DNA of 64,000 bases from Anseranas semipalmata (lineage: Eukaryota; Chordata; Aves; Anseriformes; Anseranatidae): positions 274,933 through 338,932 of the forward strand of contig VXAA01001237.1 in assembly GCA_013399115.1 (NCBI GenBank), in the 5' to 3' direction. Position 1 is the first letter of the stretch. Every line of letters begins with the position of its first letter. The notes under the pieces were generated by a model. It saw nothing but the letters and a program-made list of their open reading frames with translations. It searched no databases and had not been told where the DNA came from. Position numbers and translations under genes: made by a program. This document shows positions 43,601-58,600 of this stretch, one piece after another.

Positions 43601-46600
43601 AAGGGAAACAGCCTTGGAAACATCTGCCTGCAAAGAGCAAGAGGCCAATGGCTATACTTGCTCATGGCTCTGCCCATGCACCTCAAAGGAAAGACCAGAA
43701 GAAAGAAATAGCTTTGATTTTATTATTGGTCTTCAGGGGGCAAACTGCCCTACAGCTGAGGTATTAGCCTCCTTGCTCCATTTTTTTTCCTCATTCTTTT
43801 CGCTCTTTTGGGGACTCCAGGGTCCAAGACAGCAAAATGTCCACAAAAAAGAGATTTTTAGAGGAAAGATGAGTAAAAGTGTAGATACCCTATTGTCCTT
43901 TGGTCCTGAAAATTTCTTGTGGTCACCATACTGCCATACCGAGTGGTCTCACAATAACAAACCTTTTTAGGCAGGAATCATTCTGGAAGACAGGGAACCA
44001 ACAGTAGTCCCAACTAAACACTACATTAGCTTTCATTACTTACTATACCACATTGCACAGTCCGACTCAGCAAAAGCCAGTGCTTGGAAGAACAGCACTG
44101 AAAAGCAATCAGACTCATTATCAGTGGATTACATTTTCTAAAATCTGAATTAATTTCAGTCTGCAGAGTAAACCATCATCAAATATGAGCACAGAATGAC
44201 TATCTCACGCTACTGCTCTGTACAGGGTCATATCAGCAGCATTTTCTAGAGCAGCAAGAGACAGAGCAACCTTCCTTCTTAAAGCAGGGATCCTGTAGAA
44301 AGTGGCCAACTATCTGACATGACAAATCAGTGAAGTAACCTTGAAACTGAGAGGTCCAATGAACATTGAACAATTTTAGTAATTAACAGCATTTGCACTG
44401 CATACTTGACATTTAAATGTAAATACGCCCACAGGTGAGCCGCACTCAGAACAGTTCAGCTATGCCCAGCAGTGAAGGAACTGCACATGGACTTAACACA
44501 CACAACACAGGGTACATGCACCTGCTTCTACCATGGAGATTACCATAATAAGAGGTATGAACTCAAAGAACTGGTATTTCCCAAACAGCTCATGCTCAGC
44601 CCCAAGCTGGCATGCTCAGTCTCTTGAGCATGGAACCAGCAGGAACAGACAAGGTGCTACGGCCTCCCTGATCTGGGAGGTCAAAAGCCAAGACCTCTCA
44701 GAAGCCAAGAGGCTCTCAGAGGGGCTGAGGAAACCAGAGCACAACATTACACACACACATTTTGTTTTGCTTTTCTGTAAACTTTTGTGCTGTGTGCATA
44801 GCTACAGGGCTCAATGAGGAAAGGAGCTAGCAGCCAGGGATGGTGGCTGAGCCAAGGATTGCTCAGGAGCACTTGACCCACACTCATGTTCCTGGGACCC
44901 ATCAGGCCGCACCCCAGGGTGCTGATGGAGCTGGCTGATGCCCTTGTACCGCTGCTCTCCATCAGCTCTGAAAGGTCATGGAGATCAGGGCAGGTCCCCA
45001 ACAACTGCAGAAAGGCAAATGTTACACCCACCTTCAAAAATGGGGAAAAGCCCATGTGAGGAACCGCAGGCCAGTCGGCCTCCCTTCAGTCTCTGGTAAG
45101 ACCAAGGAGCAAGTCTTCCTAGAGCCCCTGTCTGGGCACAGGAGGGAGAAGATAGCAACTGGGAGCAGTCAGCGAGAGCTTAGCAGGAGTAAATCATGCC
45201 TGTCCTGCCTGGCTGCCCTCTGTGGTAAAACCCTGGCGATGAGAGGAGAGACGGGGATGCCATTTACTGCCACTGCGAATGGGCACCAGGCACAGCTCCC
45301 CTGGCACTCTTGTGTCCAGGCTGGGACACCGCAGCCTGTGGGGAGGACACCCACAAACTGGAGGGAGCCAAGGGGAGGCACCGAGGCGGTGGGGCTGGGG
45401 CCTTGCCCTGCGAGGCAAGGCTGCGGAGCGGGGCCGGTGCAGCCGGGAGCAGGGGCGGCTTCAGGAGCACCCAGCAGCAGCCCCGGCACTGGCAGGAGGG
45501 GACGGAGGAGACGCAGCCGGGCTCTGCACAGCGGTGTGTGGCGGGAGGGCGCGAGGCACGGCACGGCTAAGGCACGAGAGGCTCAGGCTGGAGACGAGGA
45601 GGAGCCTTTTCCCCACCAGGACGGCCCGGCGTGGAGCCGGGTCCCAGGCAGGTCAGGCCTCTGCGGCCTGGGTGTCGTGCCCTGGCTGGGTAAAGCGCTG
45701 AGCAGCCTGGCCTGAGCCCGGGCTGAGCTGCCTCCAGGCAGGGCCTGGGGTGGAGACCTCCCCAGGGCTCTGCCAGCCTGCATTTTCCTATGATACTGTG
45801 AATATGTCATATGCACAGTTTCAAAGTGTCTTTCCAATGACTCTACCTTCTTTGCCAAAAAGGCTCACCAAACTACAAGTGAAGAAGAGAGCAATGTCAG
45901 TAACACAAAAGCACACACCTGGAAAATCACACTTAAAAAGCAGAAACCTGCAGGATCAACGCTACAGTAACTGCAGTAACCACGTTACAAAATCCAGTAG
46001 CCCTTCAGGCAGCATTTCAGAGACAGTGCCCAAAAAATCATAGAATCACAGAATGGTTTGGGTTGGAAGGGACCTTAAAGATCATTCAGTTCCAACCCCC
46101 CTGCCATAGGCAGGGATGCCACCCACTAGATCAGGTTGCCCAAAGCCCCATCCAGCCTGGCCTTGAACACATCCAGGGATGAGGCATCCATAGCATCTCT
46201 GGGCAACCTGTTCCAGTGCCTCACCACCCTCACAGAAAAGAATTTCTTCCTTATATCTAATCTAAATCTACCCTCTTTCAGTTTAAAACCATTACCCTTT
46301 GTTCTATCACTACACTCTTTGTTAAAGAGCCCCCCCATCTTTCCTGTAGGCCCCTTTTAGGTACCGGAAGGCCACTATAAGGTCTCCCCAGAGTCTTCTG
46401 TTCTACAGACGAAACTGCCCTAACTCTCTCAGCCTCTTTTCACAGGAGAGGTGCTCCAGCCCTCTGATCATCTTTGTGGCCCTCCTCTGGACCTGCTCTA
46501 ACAGGTCCATGTCTTTCTTATGCTGTGGGCCCCAGAGCTGAATGCAGAACTCCAATGGAGTCTCACAAGACGGGAGTAGAGGAGGAGAATCACCTCCCTC

Positions 46601-49600
46601 AACCTGCTGGTCACACTTCTTTTGATGCAGCCTTAAATGTGCCTAAATGGTCAGATATAGAGAAAATCTGTGAAAGTATCTCAGATGTGTAAGGATTCAG
46701 ACATATGTCACCATATTGCTGAATACTCACACAGTGAGACTGGTCTAAGTGCTTTCTGGCATATGTTTGTGAGCTCTGCACTGAAGAGGTCATTTTGACA
46801 CACCAGAGAAGCATGGACAAACAAGTGTGTTCATAAGTTTCTCAAATGTCATTAGTAACTACTTAATGGAGTCATTCTAGTTAGTATTAGCAAATAGTTG
46901 TATAACCCACTCATAAACTGTTTGCAAACCTTGGAAGTTCTCTGCAAATAAGAAATCATTAAGAGATTTCAATTGCCTATGATATTAGGTCAAATTATAA
47001 TGGGCATCAAGTACATTCACGTCAGTTTTGGAAAATCACAGATCTCAAGAGGCCTAAACCTGACTTCACTGCTGACTAATAAATACCACATAAGCAGTTA
47101 TAACGCTCAGGTGAAAATGACTTCCCCTTGTTAAGAACAGGCAAATTCTCCTTGAACAAAGCTCTGAGTGCAGCTTAAGATACACAGGTAGAAAAGAACA
47201 GTTAACATTTCGGGAAATGTATTTGCAAGATAATGGCCAACTGAAATGAACATCAGACACCCCCACACATTCTGCATATATAGACAGAGGGACATACAGG
47301 ATCCACAGGAAAATGCTCACCAAATAGTAAAAGTAACAACTATGAGAAGAAAAATAAAAGTCCAAAGATACAGGATCTGTTTACAGAGAAAAGTCAAAAA
47401 TAAACCCACCCTGTGGGGTGCATATTTCCACTTTCTCTTCCTTGTTCTCCTAACGTAGTACTAGCATTCATGCAACTAAATAATGGTTGATTAGGAGGCT
47501 GATTTAGTGGAAAGTTGATCTTTTTCTCCTTTCCCTTCCTTTCCCTTCCTTTCCCTTCCTTTCCCTTCCTTTCCCTTCCTTTCCCTTCCTTTCCCTTCCT
47601 TTCCCTTCCTTTCCCTTCCCTTCCCTTCCCTTCCCTTCCCTTCCCCCAGGTTAATTTTCATGCCAGTGAGCTTCCCAGACCAACTAATAACATGGTCACA
47701 CTATGAGTGGGGTTAGAGAGGTGGCACAGCACTACAGAATTACTCTGGTCTTGATTTTGATGGAATTAAACCATGAAACTATACCCTAAGTACTCCTTTA
47801 CTTCGCTCACCTGGCCCCAAAGGAATAACAGTATCAGTCGTGGAAGTAAAAGTTAACTTCATATTTCTTTCTACTTCTGGAATATTTGCAAAAAATCTTT
47901 GGATCTCTTTTCTTCTGCTCTAAGGCAAAATATGCATCCAACCACTCTTTTCTGGACAGATATCAGATAGAGGGAGTTGACCCTTCCTGAACTGATCCTG
48001 CACAGAACATTTGCTTTACTTATAAGGCCAAAACCACTCTGTATATCAGCCATTTGCAGTGATGAATTTACAGCTGTAATTTATTTGCTTTTTGGAAAAT
48101 GTGATTCTTGTTTCATGTAAGTCGTAGAAGCACAACAAAGAATAGGATAGGATAGGATAGGATAGGACAGGACAGGACAGGACAGGACAGAATAGAAAAG
48201 TTCAGTTGGAAGGGACCTTCAGAGATCATCTAGTCCAACTGCAAAATGTGAAACATATCATGAAAAAGCAAATAGTCAAGCTCATGCAGATCACAGAACC
48301 AGTTTGCACCAGCTTGCTAGTCCTTAGTTACTGGAAACTCACTGTTTTCTGGTGCTTCAGCTTTCAAAGTCCTTTAATGCAAAATAAGTATCAAGGAAAG
48401 TTAAAATTTTATTCTAACAACTTTTAGTTTATTACCATAAACAAACAATATTAAAAGCTGCTTGGGAACATCAGCTGAACTAAAAATGTTGGATTGAAAA
48501 CAACTATTCAATACAAGCCACAAGTACTAGCTGTCTGAAAAATCCACACACCAGTTAAAAGCACCAAAATGATGTGATTTTGTTTACTTGCTGAAGGCTG
48601 GGACTCAGAATGCCCAGTGCAGAGCATATGAAAAAATCCTCAGAAAACCTATCATCAGGAATGTTTCTGTTATCCTTTTTCTTCTCCTTTTATGTTGTTT
48701 CTCCTCTTTCCCTAAGTCTTACTGTTTTCCATTGGTTTCCTCTCTCTCTCCTTTGTATCATCCAGGATACAGCTGGAATTGTTTCCCATGTTAACGGCAT
48801 GTTTCTGTCTTCCATTTGTCAGGAGAAGATTAAGACAAGCTCATCCACAGAACTTATTTGGATAAAATTTTCTACTGTGAGTAAGTTAAAGTTTATCACA
48901 CAATTTATTTTATGTGGGCTTATGGTAAACTTTCTCCACCAGGTTCCCAGAAATTCTGTTTTGATATTGTAAGAGGAGGGATATTTTTGTTGTCATTGCT
49001 TCCTAGACTAGAAACGTCCATTGCTGGCTTTGGGTCATTAGAAAAATCGTAGATACATATTTATGCACTCTTACCTGATCAAATTCTGGCACACCTGGCA
49101 TCCTGCAGGACATCTGTGATAAAGACGGATAATTAGTACATGCACGTATAAAAGAAAACATCTGTAACGGTATTCATAAAATATCAATTCACCTGTGACA
49201 AAATTTTTATTAGCAGAAATAAAGGCTGTATTCTTTTGCATTCACCCTTGGAAGAACTACAGGGTAACTTCAGTGACTTGTCTTGGGTTTTACATCTCAG
49301 AATAGACATCAAATCTGCATTTCATAGGTGAGTCCTCGCTCTCATCTACTCTACACAATCCATGAGTTCAGAACAATACAATCCAAATTAGAAATTTACA
49401 CCCTCAAAATGTGATCTTACGGAGTATATTTAGGCAATGTCATTCACTAGATACACAGTTTGGAATGTCAAATCATGTTTTTCTTGTCAATTCCTAAAGA
49501 ACAGGTTGAGGATTTGATCTTTTCCTTGCTCTTTTGACATGAATGTGAAATGCCAGTCTGAGCGGAAACCTGTGTCTCAGAAGACCTTGATCAACAGCAG

Positions 49601-52600
49601 ACATTATTTTGGGAAAGGGAGAAAACAGTAGAACAGGATTAAGAATTCCTGTGCAGCAGCAGTTCAATGTTAGAAGCAGGCCACTTTCTTCTCTTTCAGT
49701 TGGATGCCATACCACAGTTTTGGTTATTGGACTGAGAGCAAGATGTCTAGGAAGGCAAGGAAGGTCAATTGTTCATAATTTCTAATTTAAACAAACAGCA
49801 TCACTTAAAATGAACTGGTGAGATGTACTTATAAATGCCAGCAATCACCAACTGCAGCACTGCAAAACTGCAAAGAACTGCATCAAAATTTCACACAACA
49901 CCCTTAAAAGTGTATTCTGATTCTTTCTAAATGTAACAGAGAGAAAATGAAATTCATTGCTTTACCTGTGAGGATCTTTTAAATTGGGAATGATGTTTGC
50001 ACATTCTCTTTTACTGAAGACCTCTTCAATCCAAGACTTGGAGGACTGAAAAGACATTTCAAACATAATTGTATTCCTTAACTTCAGAACACAATGCCAA
50101 AAATGCTTTACAAAGTCTACATTGCTGTACATGCATAATTCCAAACGATTCCCATCACAATGTCAGATGAAACCAAATGCTATGAGCTTAAACTACAGCT
50201 CTGAATGGTCCTAGCCCTTCACTTCCAGGTTTTACAGAGCTCCATGGAACTGGATGAACTCTAAAATATATTCCCACCCCTCAGCAATAAACATGAAAAT
50301 GATTTAGAGGATCACATACATGTAACAGAGGAAGTGGCAAGGATGAATTAGAGCTGTTTAAAGGACTGCACATTACTTCTGACAGAAGACCAGCAAGTGA
50401 CAATCTTACTAAACCTGAAAATGTGGAAAAATGCAGTATTTTCTTTTTATCTGAAAGAGATGGTTGTCTCCTTCTTGTTTTATTATTATCAGAGTTCAGA
50501 ACTGATGCATCCTGGTTACATGTTTACTGAACTGGGACTATAGTGAAATACAAAAGACAAGGAACAAAAGACCAGACCTATCGCTTAGAGCGGTATCAGG
50601 TGAGGCTCCTCCACAGGGACCCTGCCTCAATGAAGGCTGCTGCAGTTGAATAAACTGAACAGTCACTGTGGTATATAGATTTTTTTCAAAGAATCTCACT
50701 GGGAGTCTTTGAAGCTCCTTCTATTCTGGCCTATCAGAATCAAAATCCCTGAAAACAATGACATGTTTTTGGATGGTGAACTTCGAAATCTCCAGGACTG
50801 AATTTAGTAAATAATAAAACAAAAGGATTTTTTCTTGCAGCTAAAGGGAACTGTCACCATAATAAAACAAGCAATGGATGGATATTTTATCATTAAAAAT
50901 AAATACAGTTATACTGATCACTATTGTCTCATTTCTCATGTTCATCTCACTCTTTGTCTATATATCTTCTACTTAGATGGTAAGCCCTCTAGGACAGGGC
51001 ACAATAGGGTCTTGGTTTATGATTAGGCATACAAGGTAAACAATAATTAAAAACATCGACTCCTTATTCACTTTTGATGTTTACAATTGATTATTCCTAT
51101 GTAATATATCTACCTTGCAAAAATACCTACAGTAAGTGCTTGTCTCCTTGTTAGTAAAATGTCTCCTTCATACAATGAATTAGAAAAGAATTAAATTCAT
51201 GAGAATGCCTGTAATTCAACTGATTAAAAGCAGTGCTGGGAGCATTTTTATGGTTGAGTTCAGCAATAATTCTTAAAGAACACCTCTCTTTTATCTCCTG
51301 AATGGAATTATGATCCTTAATAAAACAGGCCTGTTTGAGTATTTTTACTTCAGCTTCACACCCCTAAATACCCCTGCATAATCTCACAGCTAATCACTCG
51401 GTTATGGAATGCCAAGAGCTACCTGGGTGAAATACCAGCTCGTCTGCAGGTTCAGATCCAGCTCCCATCAAAACTAACAGGAGTCCTTTCTTTGATTTTA
51501 ATGTAGTCTGAATCAGGCCCCCACTGACAAAGATGAAAAGATTTTATTAAAAAGCAGTTTGCTGGTATTGATGTGCATGTGTATTCTTCTGGGAGTAACT
51601 AATTGAATGGTGTCTGGTTGAGCTTAGAATGAAGAAATAACAGCATGGAAGATCCTCAGGGCTGGACAGAGAATGGGCATGCAGAAAAATTAATTATCTT
51701 AGAAAGACGCCTACTGAAGACAAGGCACAAAAATTAAATCTGAGGAAAAACCTGAGAAGCAGTGAAGCAAATTTCATTGTTTGAGGGCAGACACACACTG
51801 CTTTCAAAAACCTTTCAACAGTAGTCTTGTCAGTAATCAGTATTGTTTCATGCTTCCCATGCCACTTTTTCTAGTTGTTTGAGCTATCAAGCAAAACAGT
51901 GAAATGTTTCTAATTTTATAATAGCCTGGGACCCTGATTTTTCTGAAATCCATTACTACTTCAAGTAATGCTTTTCAATCAGAACTATAGAACAAATAAT
52001 CTTTCTATTTTATGGGATGCCTTGGATAAGAATGAACTTCACTAAACTTTTCATTAACGTGAGTGGGTGTAAAGGAATGGCCAAGAGGTTGACAAGCCTC
52101 ACAGCATTTGCTGGGGCAACATGCTCAGCCTTGTGAGAGAAGAAGAACATCCATACTGCTGTCACTTTGATTAGTAACAACACTAATAGTTCAAATACTT
52201 TTGAACAAGCTGTTGGCATCATATAACATCAGGCAGCTTCCCTCCAGCTACTTTATCTCCAGGACGACATATTCTGTAAATCAAGGGTTATCTGGGTATC
52301 TTTCCAGGTGTGAAAGCCAGCACTGGAGAATACAGACCAGCATAAGAGGGCATTGCACCAGCCTACGCACCAACAGCAAAATATGCTGCCAAATGAGCAA
52401 GGCACTGCTGAGCTCAGGTAATCTGTGTGAATACACTTGAAAAAGGGTGTCTACATTTTTTATTTCCAAAATTCAATGTTCCTCAACAAAAAGTTATATG
52501 ACACAAGTTACAACATAAATCAGTAACTTTGAAGTGGGTAGAGGTCATCTGGTATACTACATCATTTTGGTGTGGCTATTTCAAACCAAAATATAACTTC

Positions 52601-55600
52601 TAGTCCTCAGGGATGGCAATACACTGTTAAACTGAAGTTACAGCATCTAATATGAGAGATGAAAAGGCTTCTTTACTATTAGCTTTTTGAACATCTAAGC
52701 TGTCTCCTATAATAACATACCCTGTTTTAAACAATTTTTTTTTAGATTCTGGAAGGTCATTAGGGGGGTAAGGCAAAAGTAACGAGGCTTAAAATTCTGG
52801 ATTCTTTGTGCAACATTTTACAATTTGGTCCAAAACCACTTGTTTTCTTATGCAACTGAGGCAGTAAGGGCAGTGACCAACACATACCACAGCCGATCAG
52901 GCTATCTAAACCCAATGGGTCAGGCTCAAGGTCTAACAAAGGCAATGGAAAAACCCTACTGATTCCATTGAGCTTTGGATCACATGCTATGAATCTAATC
53001 TTGCTCCTATGGAGATCATTGACAAAATTCTCATTTATTTCAAATGAATAAGGTCAGAATAAAATTAATTTGACCTCTGAATCTGAATGCACCAAAGCTG
53101 CACCTCACTCTAAATGGCTCAGAGATACCCCTAGCATAACACTCATATCAGTTAACTCCACTTCAGGATTCTCAGCCTTGAAGAACTTCCCAGTAAATAG
53201 GGCTGGAAACAACATTTCGAAGTAAAATTGATAAAAATTTTCACCCTGTTCTGCAAAGAAACAGATTATCATCCCATACCAATATTTCAACATTAATCTT
53301 CCTTTGTTTACATAAATGGTTTGCAAGAACATTGGCTATGCTGTGCTGTTTCACCTCCTTGCTTCCTGTAATTTTTATATTTAAAAAAGCAATACTTGAA
53401 TATTATCTGTATATGATCCTGATAAGGCCTGCCTAAACTTCTGTAATTTTAACATTTGTTTTCATATCAAATGATAAACAAGTAAATATTGCAAAAAACA
53501 TAGTTTGCAAACTCCATCATTTTTGTCTTTAATGAACTTCCTGAACAGATGGTTTTATTTAAAAATATAACAAATTGAAATTCCAAACAATCATAGGAAA
53601 AAATAAAATACAAGGCTGTATCACTGTATTTCATCTTGTGAAGCACAAGTTTCAAAACTGAACCACTGCGATGCAACACATTTACTGTTATTTTGATATA
53701 TAATTAAGGTGAAATCTTCACTTAGTATGTAAAATTTATACCATAACAATAACATCCATTTCTTAATCTAAAGCTTTAATGAGGTTTCTAAATCAATAAT
53801 ATAATCAGGAAAAGGGCTTTGAACCTTCATGCTCTTTACAGTCATTCATGACATCAGCACTGGGCAAGTAAGAATGAAAAGAGGAGACTTCTCAACTGCT
53901 GTTTGTCTGATCTTGGTTCCTAACTTTCTGAAAGACCTCTGTAATATGTATATTTCTTTTGTAAGGCTGTGGCAAACATTTCAAAAGCATTGTCATTTAA
54001 CTAAACTTCAACAACAAATTAAAATTTCTCCCTTCACTACAACGAGGTATATATGCCTCAGCCACTATCAACATGTATCCTTTCTACAACCAAATCCCAA
54101 AGGAGACAAAAATACACCTACATGTTATTTCTGACTGACAAATTTCTTTTCAGATATACTGATGACCTAAAACCAAGTTTATATTTCAATTTTCCTTCCA
54201 GAAAGTCCTGAGACCTTTATTTGGAAGTTTTTCCTTCTCATTTCTCGCCAGTCTGAGGATTAGGATTGTTGCTTATGCTTCCCTGCCACAGAAGAGGCTT
54301 TGCAGATTTCTAGCCTGATTTAGTCAATAGAGTAGTAAGAGTTTGGCGCTGAAATTTAAGGCACATGAGTAGTTTCTAGAAAACTGCTTTTAATCACTTC
54401 TCCAATATATTTAATATCTGAGATTCTTATATAATATGGTATTAAAGGGACGCTGTCAGGTCAAATTTGGTTAAACAGAAGTAAAGTTTAAAAAACTAAG
54501 GTTTCCAGTATTAAAGAAAGAGATCAAGAGCGTAAAATTCAGAGACACACCTGCGCCACTTGTTTATTTCCAACCCCTCTTGACAGGGAGCGAGAGCAGA
54601 GCAAACCTACACACCCAGCCTGGCAAAAAGGCAAGCAGTCCCCCACAGCCCAGCAATGCCACCTGCGAGGTGCCGCTGGAGCCGGGCTCAGCAACACCTC
54701 GTGCGTGCAGGTCCACGCCTGGCACTGCCGTCCCCTGGCCCCCCAGGGCCACCGAGCAGGGGTGCAGCTTCGCTCTCTCGTCTTGGGAATATGGCAATTC
54801 CTGTTCCCGCTGTCTTCTGCCCGCGTCCACCCCAACCCCTCCTAAAGGGCTTGCCAGAGTCAAAGCTTTTAGGTGCGCTGCACCGATTCAACACCGATAA
54901 GCAGCGGGTGACGTGCATTTGTGCTGCTCTGGAATTAGCTTTCCTAAACCACGATCTGCAAGAAACGTTCGGCCCCTTCAAGACCAGACAATAAGCACTG
55001 TTCACTGGCTGAGTACCAAACTCAGGAAAACTAGGTTACACTGCAAACGCTAAACAACAAATTTTTAGTACCATTAGCTATATGAACGTCCCCTTTGGGT
55101 GAAAGGCACAGATACGCACATTTTCTACACAAACAGCATGCTGCTCCTGACATTGTCAAATTCCCTGCAAAAGGAAATTAAAAGGCACGCGTCTCTGCGT
55201 CAGAATAATTTCATCCACTACTGAAATATAACCACTTCTTCCACAAAATAGCTGCAACGTGTCTTTAATGACATACTGTAGGTCTAGATAGGGGAAGGTA
55301 ATGATAAATCACATAATGACTAGACAGTTTAAATAATAGGCTAGTTCATTTAAGCAAAATCCATTTGTGCTGGAAACTAGTCAGAACAATCAGGTCACTT
55401 TAGTACTGACAACAGAGAGAGCCATGATCTCTGTTTCATGTCTTAGCCAAAACACTACTTCAAGAGCTGAAAAGTGCTGCCAAACAGCGTGCCTCTGCTC
55501 TGTACAGAATCCACTACACATAACCACTTTTCTAAGTCATGTCTCTAGGGCTTGGCTATCCCTGAAGATCTTAACTATTAGAGCCAGCATTTTTGCAAAT

Positions 55601-58600
55601 CTGAGCAGATTGGGCAGAATCTCAGCAAAACGGGATATAGATACACACCGTATAACTCTACTTCCGGTTAAGAAATGTTTTGTTACCCTTAAAATGATGA
55701 GATGAAAGCAAACACTCTAACAGCAACAGATAAACCTGGGGCTAATAGGTTTGCCCCAGGGCTCCAGTATACCTACACAGTACCTGTAAAGAACTTTTAC
55801 TACTGATGTCAAGAATTAGAAAGACCCAAAAGACCTAAAATTGATTTTCAGTGCCTGGGAAGGAGGGAGATAACATTTTCAGGTGAAAGTTGTGAGAAAT
55901 CAGCCTAAGGCAGTGTGTGACCAACCCTTACTCAAACACAAAGTGAGGGGAGGGAAAGAGGAATTTCCCCTTAGAGTAGCCACCACAAGAATCCAGCCTC
56001 AATGTTCAGCACAGTATCCTAAAATATCTTAAACCCTTTTAAAAATTAACTAGACATGGAGCAAGTCACTTGCAAGAACACTAGGTACCTGAAATGTAGC
56101 CAGAGTTCTTGTAAGCTAACACTCAAGACTATTTCACAAGAGCTCAGCCTGTCAGCAAATTTATATCTTTTTAACCCTTAGCCCTGGGAACTCTTCCTGA
56201 GCTATAAAAGCTAAGGTGGACTTGTAGGTATCATCATTTTATGCATACCAATTCCTACATGAAAAATAGGACTTCAGCAATATTTCTGCAACCCATGGTG
56301 ACTGCTACATTACTGCCAGCATGAAAGACATTTCCAACTTCAACATGCTGTCTTGCATAAGCTTTTCAGGGTAGGAACTCCCCTCTTCAGTTTTCATTAC
56401 ACACATGCTTATAGTATGAAGTAATATAGCAACTGATCATAACAAAGAACACCACTTTGGATTCACGTAGGGCAGAAGTGTATTGCAAACCAGCAGGGTT
56501 ACATGCAATAAAATATGAACCCAACGTGAGGTTTCCAACAAACTCCCAGGTCTTCTACAATTTCCTTGTGTTCAGGCTACACTGCAGCCTGGCTTATAAC
56601 ACAGAAATGCCGTGGTTCCCCTCACCTCCTTCACTGCAGTGCATCAGTCCATCTGTTACTATCCAGTATTTTTTGCTTTTCCAATCTTTCTTACCCATTC
56701 TTTTGCCCAAGTGTTCAGGACTGTACATCCGTGGAAATACTGCGTTCCAAGTAACTGAATTTGCAAGAAAACTTTCATCACTACATTTCAGAAAGGCTCA
56801 CAGAAGTACTGTGAAAAAAAATTCATTTGAATGTTTCCACTGTTCAACAGTTCACCGTGCCCAATTATAAAAGACAGCTACCAGTTAATCCCAAACCACT
56901 TCTGTAGGAAAACTACAGATTCCATAGCACAGAAAAGTTCCTCTTTTTTCCCTTTCTAAAGATGAAGTATTATTTCAGGCCACAGCAGAATCTCTGTGAT
57001 TATCTCCTAGTAATTTGTTCTACCCTATCTGCTGTTCGCATATTCTCAAATCTTTGTAGATACCCAGACTAAAAGAAGAGGAGTCACCTGTGCTAGCGGG
57101 GTAAATGTAGACCCAAGTTAGAGAGGGGAGAGGGACAACTTGTTGAAACGATTTTCCTTAGCACTAATGGAGCCTGTCAGCTTCTTAGAAATACGTAAAT
57201 TCAGTCTGGAATGCACACTATGTCATTTACTTTCACATTTAATCAACTGCATGTAAAGAGCAAAGCATAGCACAAAAAGCATGTCTAAGTGCTTTTCTGG
57301 ACTGGACCCTTACATTGAAGGCTCATAAAAATGTTTCCAAAATTCCGAGCCCAAACTCAGCCAATAAAGGAAAATCCCTTTGACTGTAACTGGCTTTCCA
57401 ACACATTGCTTCTTACCTCAGAGTGGACCACGCAAGAAAATTAGAAGAACACTTCTGAATGGAAATAGCAGTGGCTTCATGACAACAAAACCCGGGAAAT
57501 ACTAAATAGAGAATTATCTCCTTGTTGCTCTCAAAGAAGCTCCAACTTGACCCCTGGAGCATAGAACTAGCGAGCTGATGGAAAGCTTAGCCCACAGAAT
57601 GAAGGACCAGGCCTGTGCCTAATTAATTACTTCTTACTATTTAAGTTTATTAATTAATCCATTAAGCCTTTCTGCTACCACCAAAGATGAAATGTTCCGG
57701 AAAAACACGTCAAGCGACACTGCCCTGCGAGCAGAGGCCCTGGGAGGGACGCAGGGTCTGCAGCTGGGGGCTCCTGCCCCCCGCACAGCCTGCTGGCACC
57801 CGGCTGCACGAGAAAGCTTGGATCTGGCTATGCCTCATAACTGTGACCCACACAGACATGGAAAAAAATCTGTGCTTAAAGCTGATGGCAGCTACCTAAC
57901 ACTGCTAAACACTGACACCTGTCTCGTGTTGCCAGCATCAGAACACAGCAGAACACTGTACATCATTCTCTTACAAAGGCAGTTCAATAAGCAGCCTAAA
58001 GCATGGATTATTTAACAGACTAGTCTTATGTTAAGATATATAAAGATATCTTCTAATGATTTTAATTGATGGAAAACAGTCTGAAATTGCAGATTATAAT
58101 ATAATATATATAAGATTTTATATACATATAATTGCAAATTATAAAAGTCAAAAAAACTTTCGACAGGCTGGAGCAAGAACCAGCAATAGAGTACTTGCAA
58201 ATAGTTATAAATCCTTAAATATAAGAATGGCCTTACTTTACCATGTCTCTTTTGGTGACAAATGTTGCAGGGTTCCTGTAATGAACAGCCCTGCCTGTCT
58301 CACTGGCAACACTTCTGAAGTCAGTGGTATTCATATCACAGAGAAAATAAAGCAGTTAGTCTTCTTGCATTCACTAATGCGCTGTCATTAGAAAATCCCA
58401 CAAATTCAGGCAAGTTACATGTCCACTTTGAAATGATTTTGTTGCAAGTCATTTTAAAGTATGAAAGTCCAGGCAGCCATAAGAAAATGTTACTTCAGGA
58501 TTGCTATTCAGAGGGTCAGTAGAGTACTTCAAGTCTTGCTCAGACTTCCCATGTGGGATCAACGGAAGCCAACACTTTTTCCTTGTTAACACCAGCAAAA

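Noticed and set aside
44978..45715. 245-codon plus-strand open frame
   Set aside because: It lies within the GC-rich CR1 element and does not follow the CR1 reading frame; high GC removes stops by chance.
47515..47706. Frame rich in Phe-Pro-Ser-Leu
   Set aside because: It is a translation of the pyrimidine repeat.
49966..50144. Start codon at the upstream in-frame Met of the exon 2 frame
   Set aside because: Similarity begins exactly at the splice acceptor and a pyrimidine tract precedes it, so the upstream codons are intronic.
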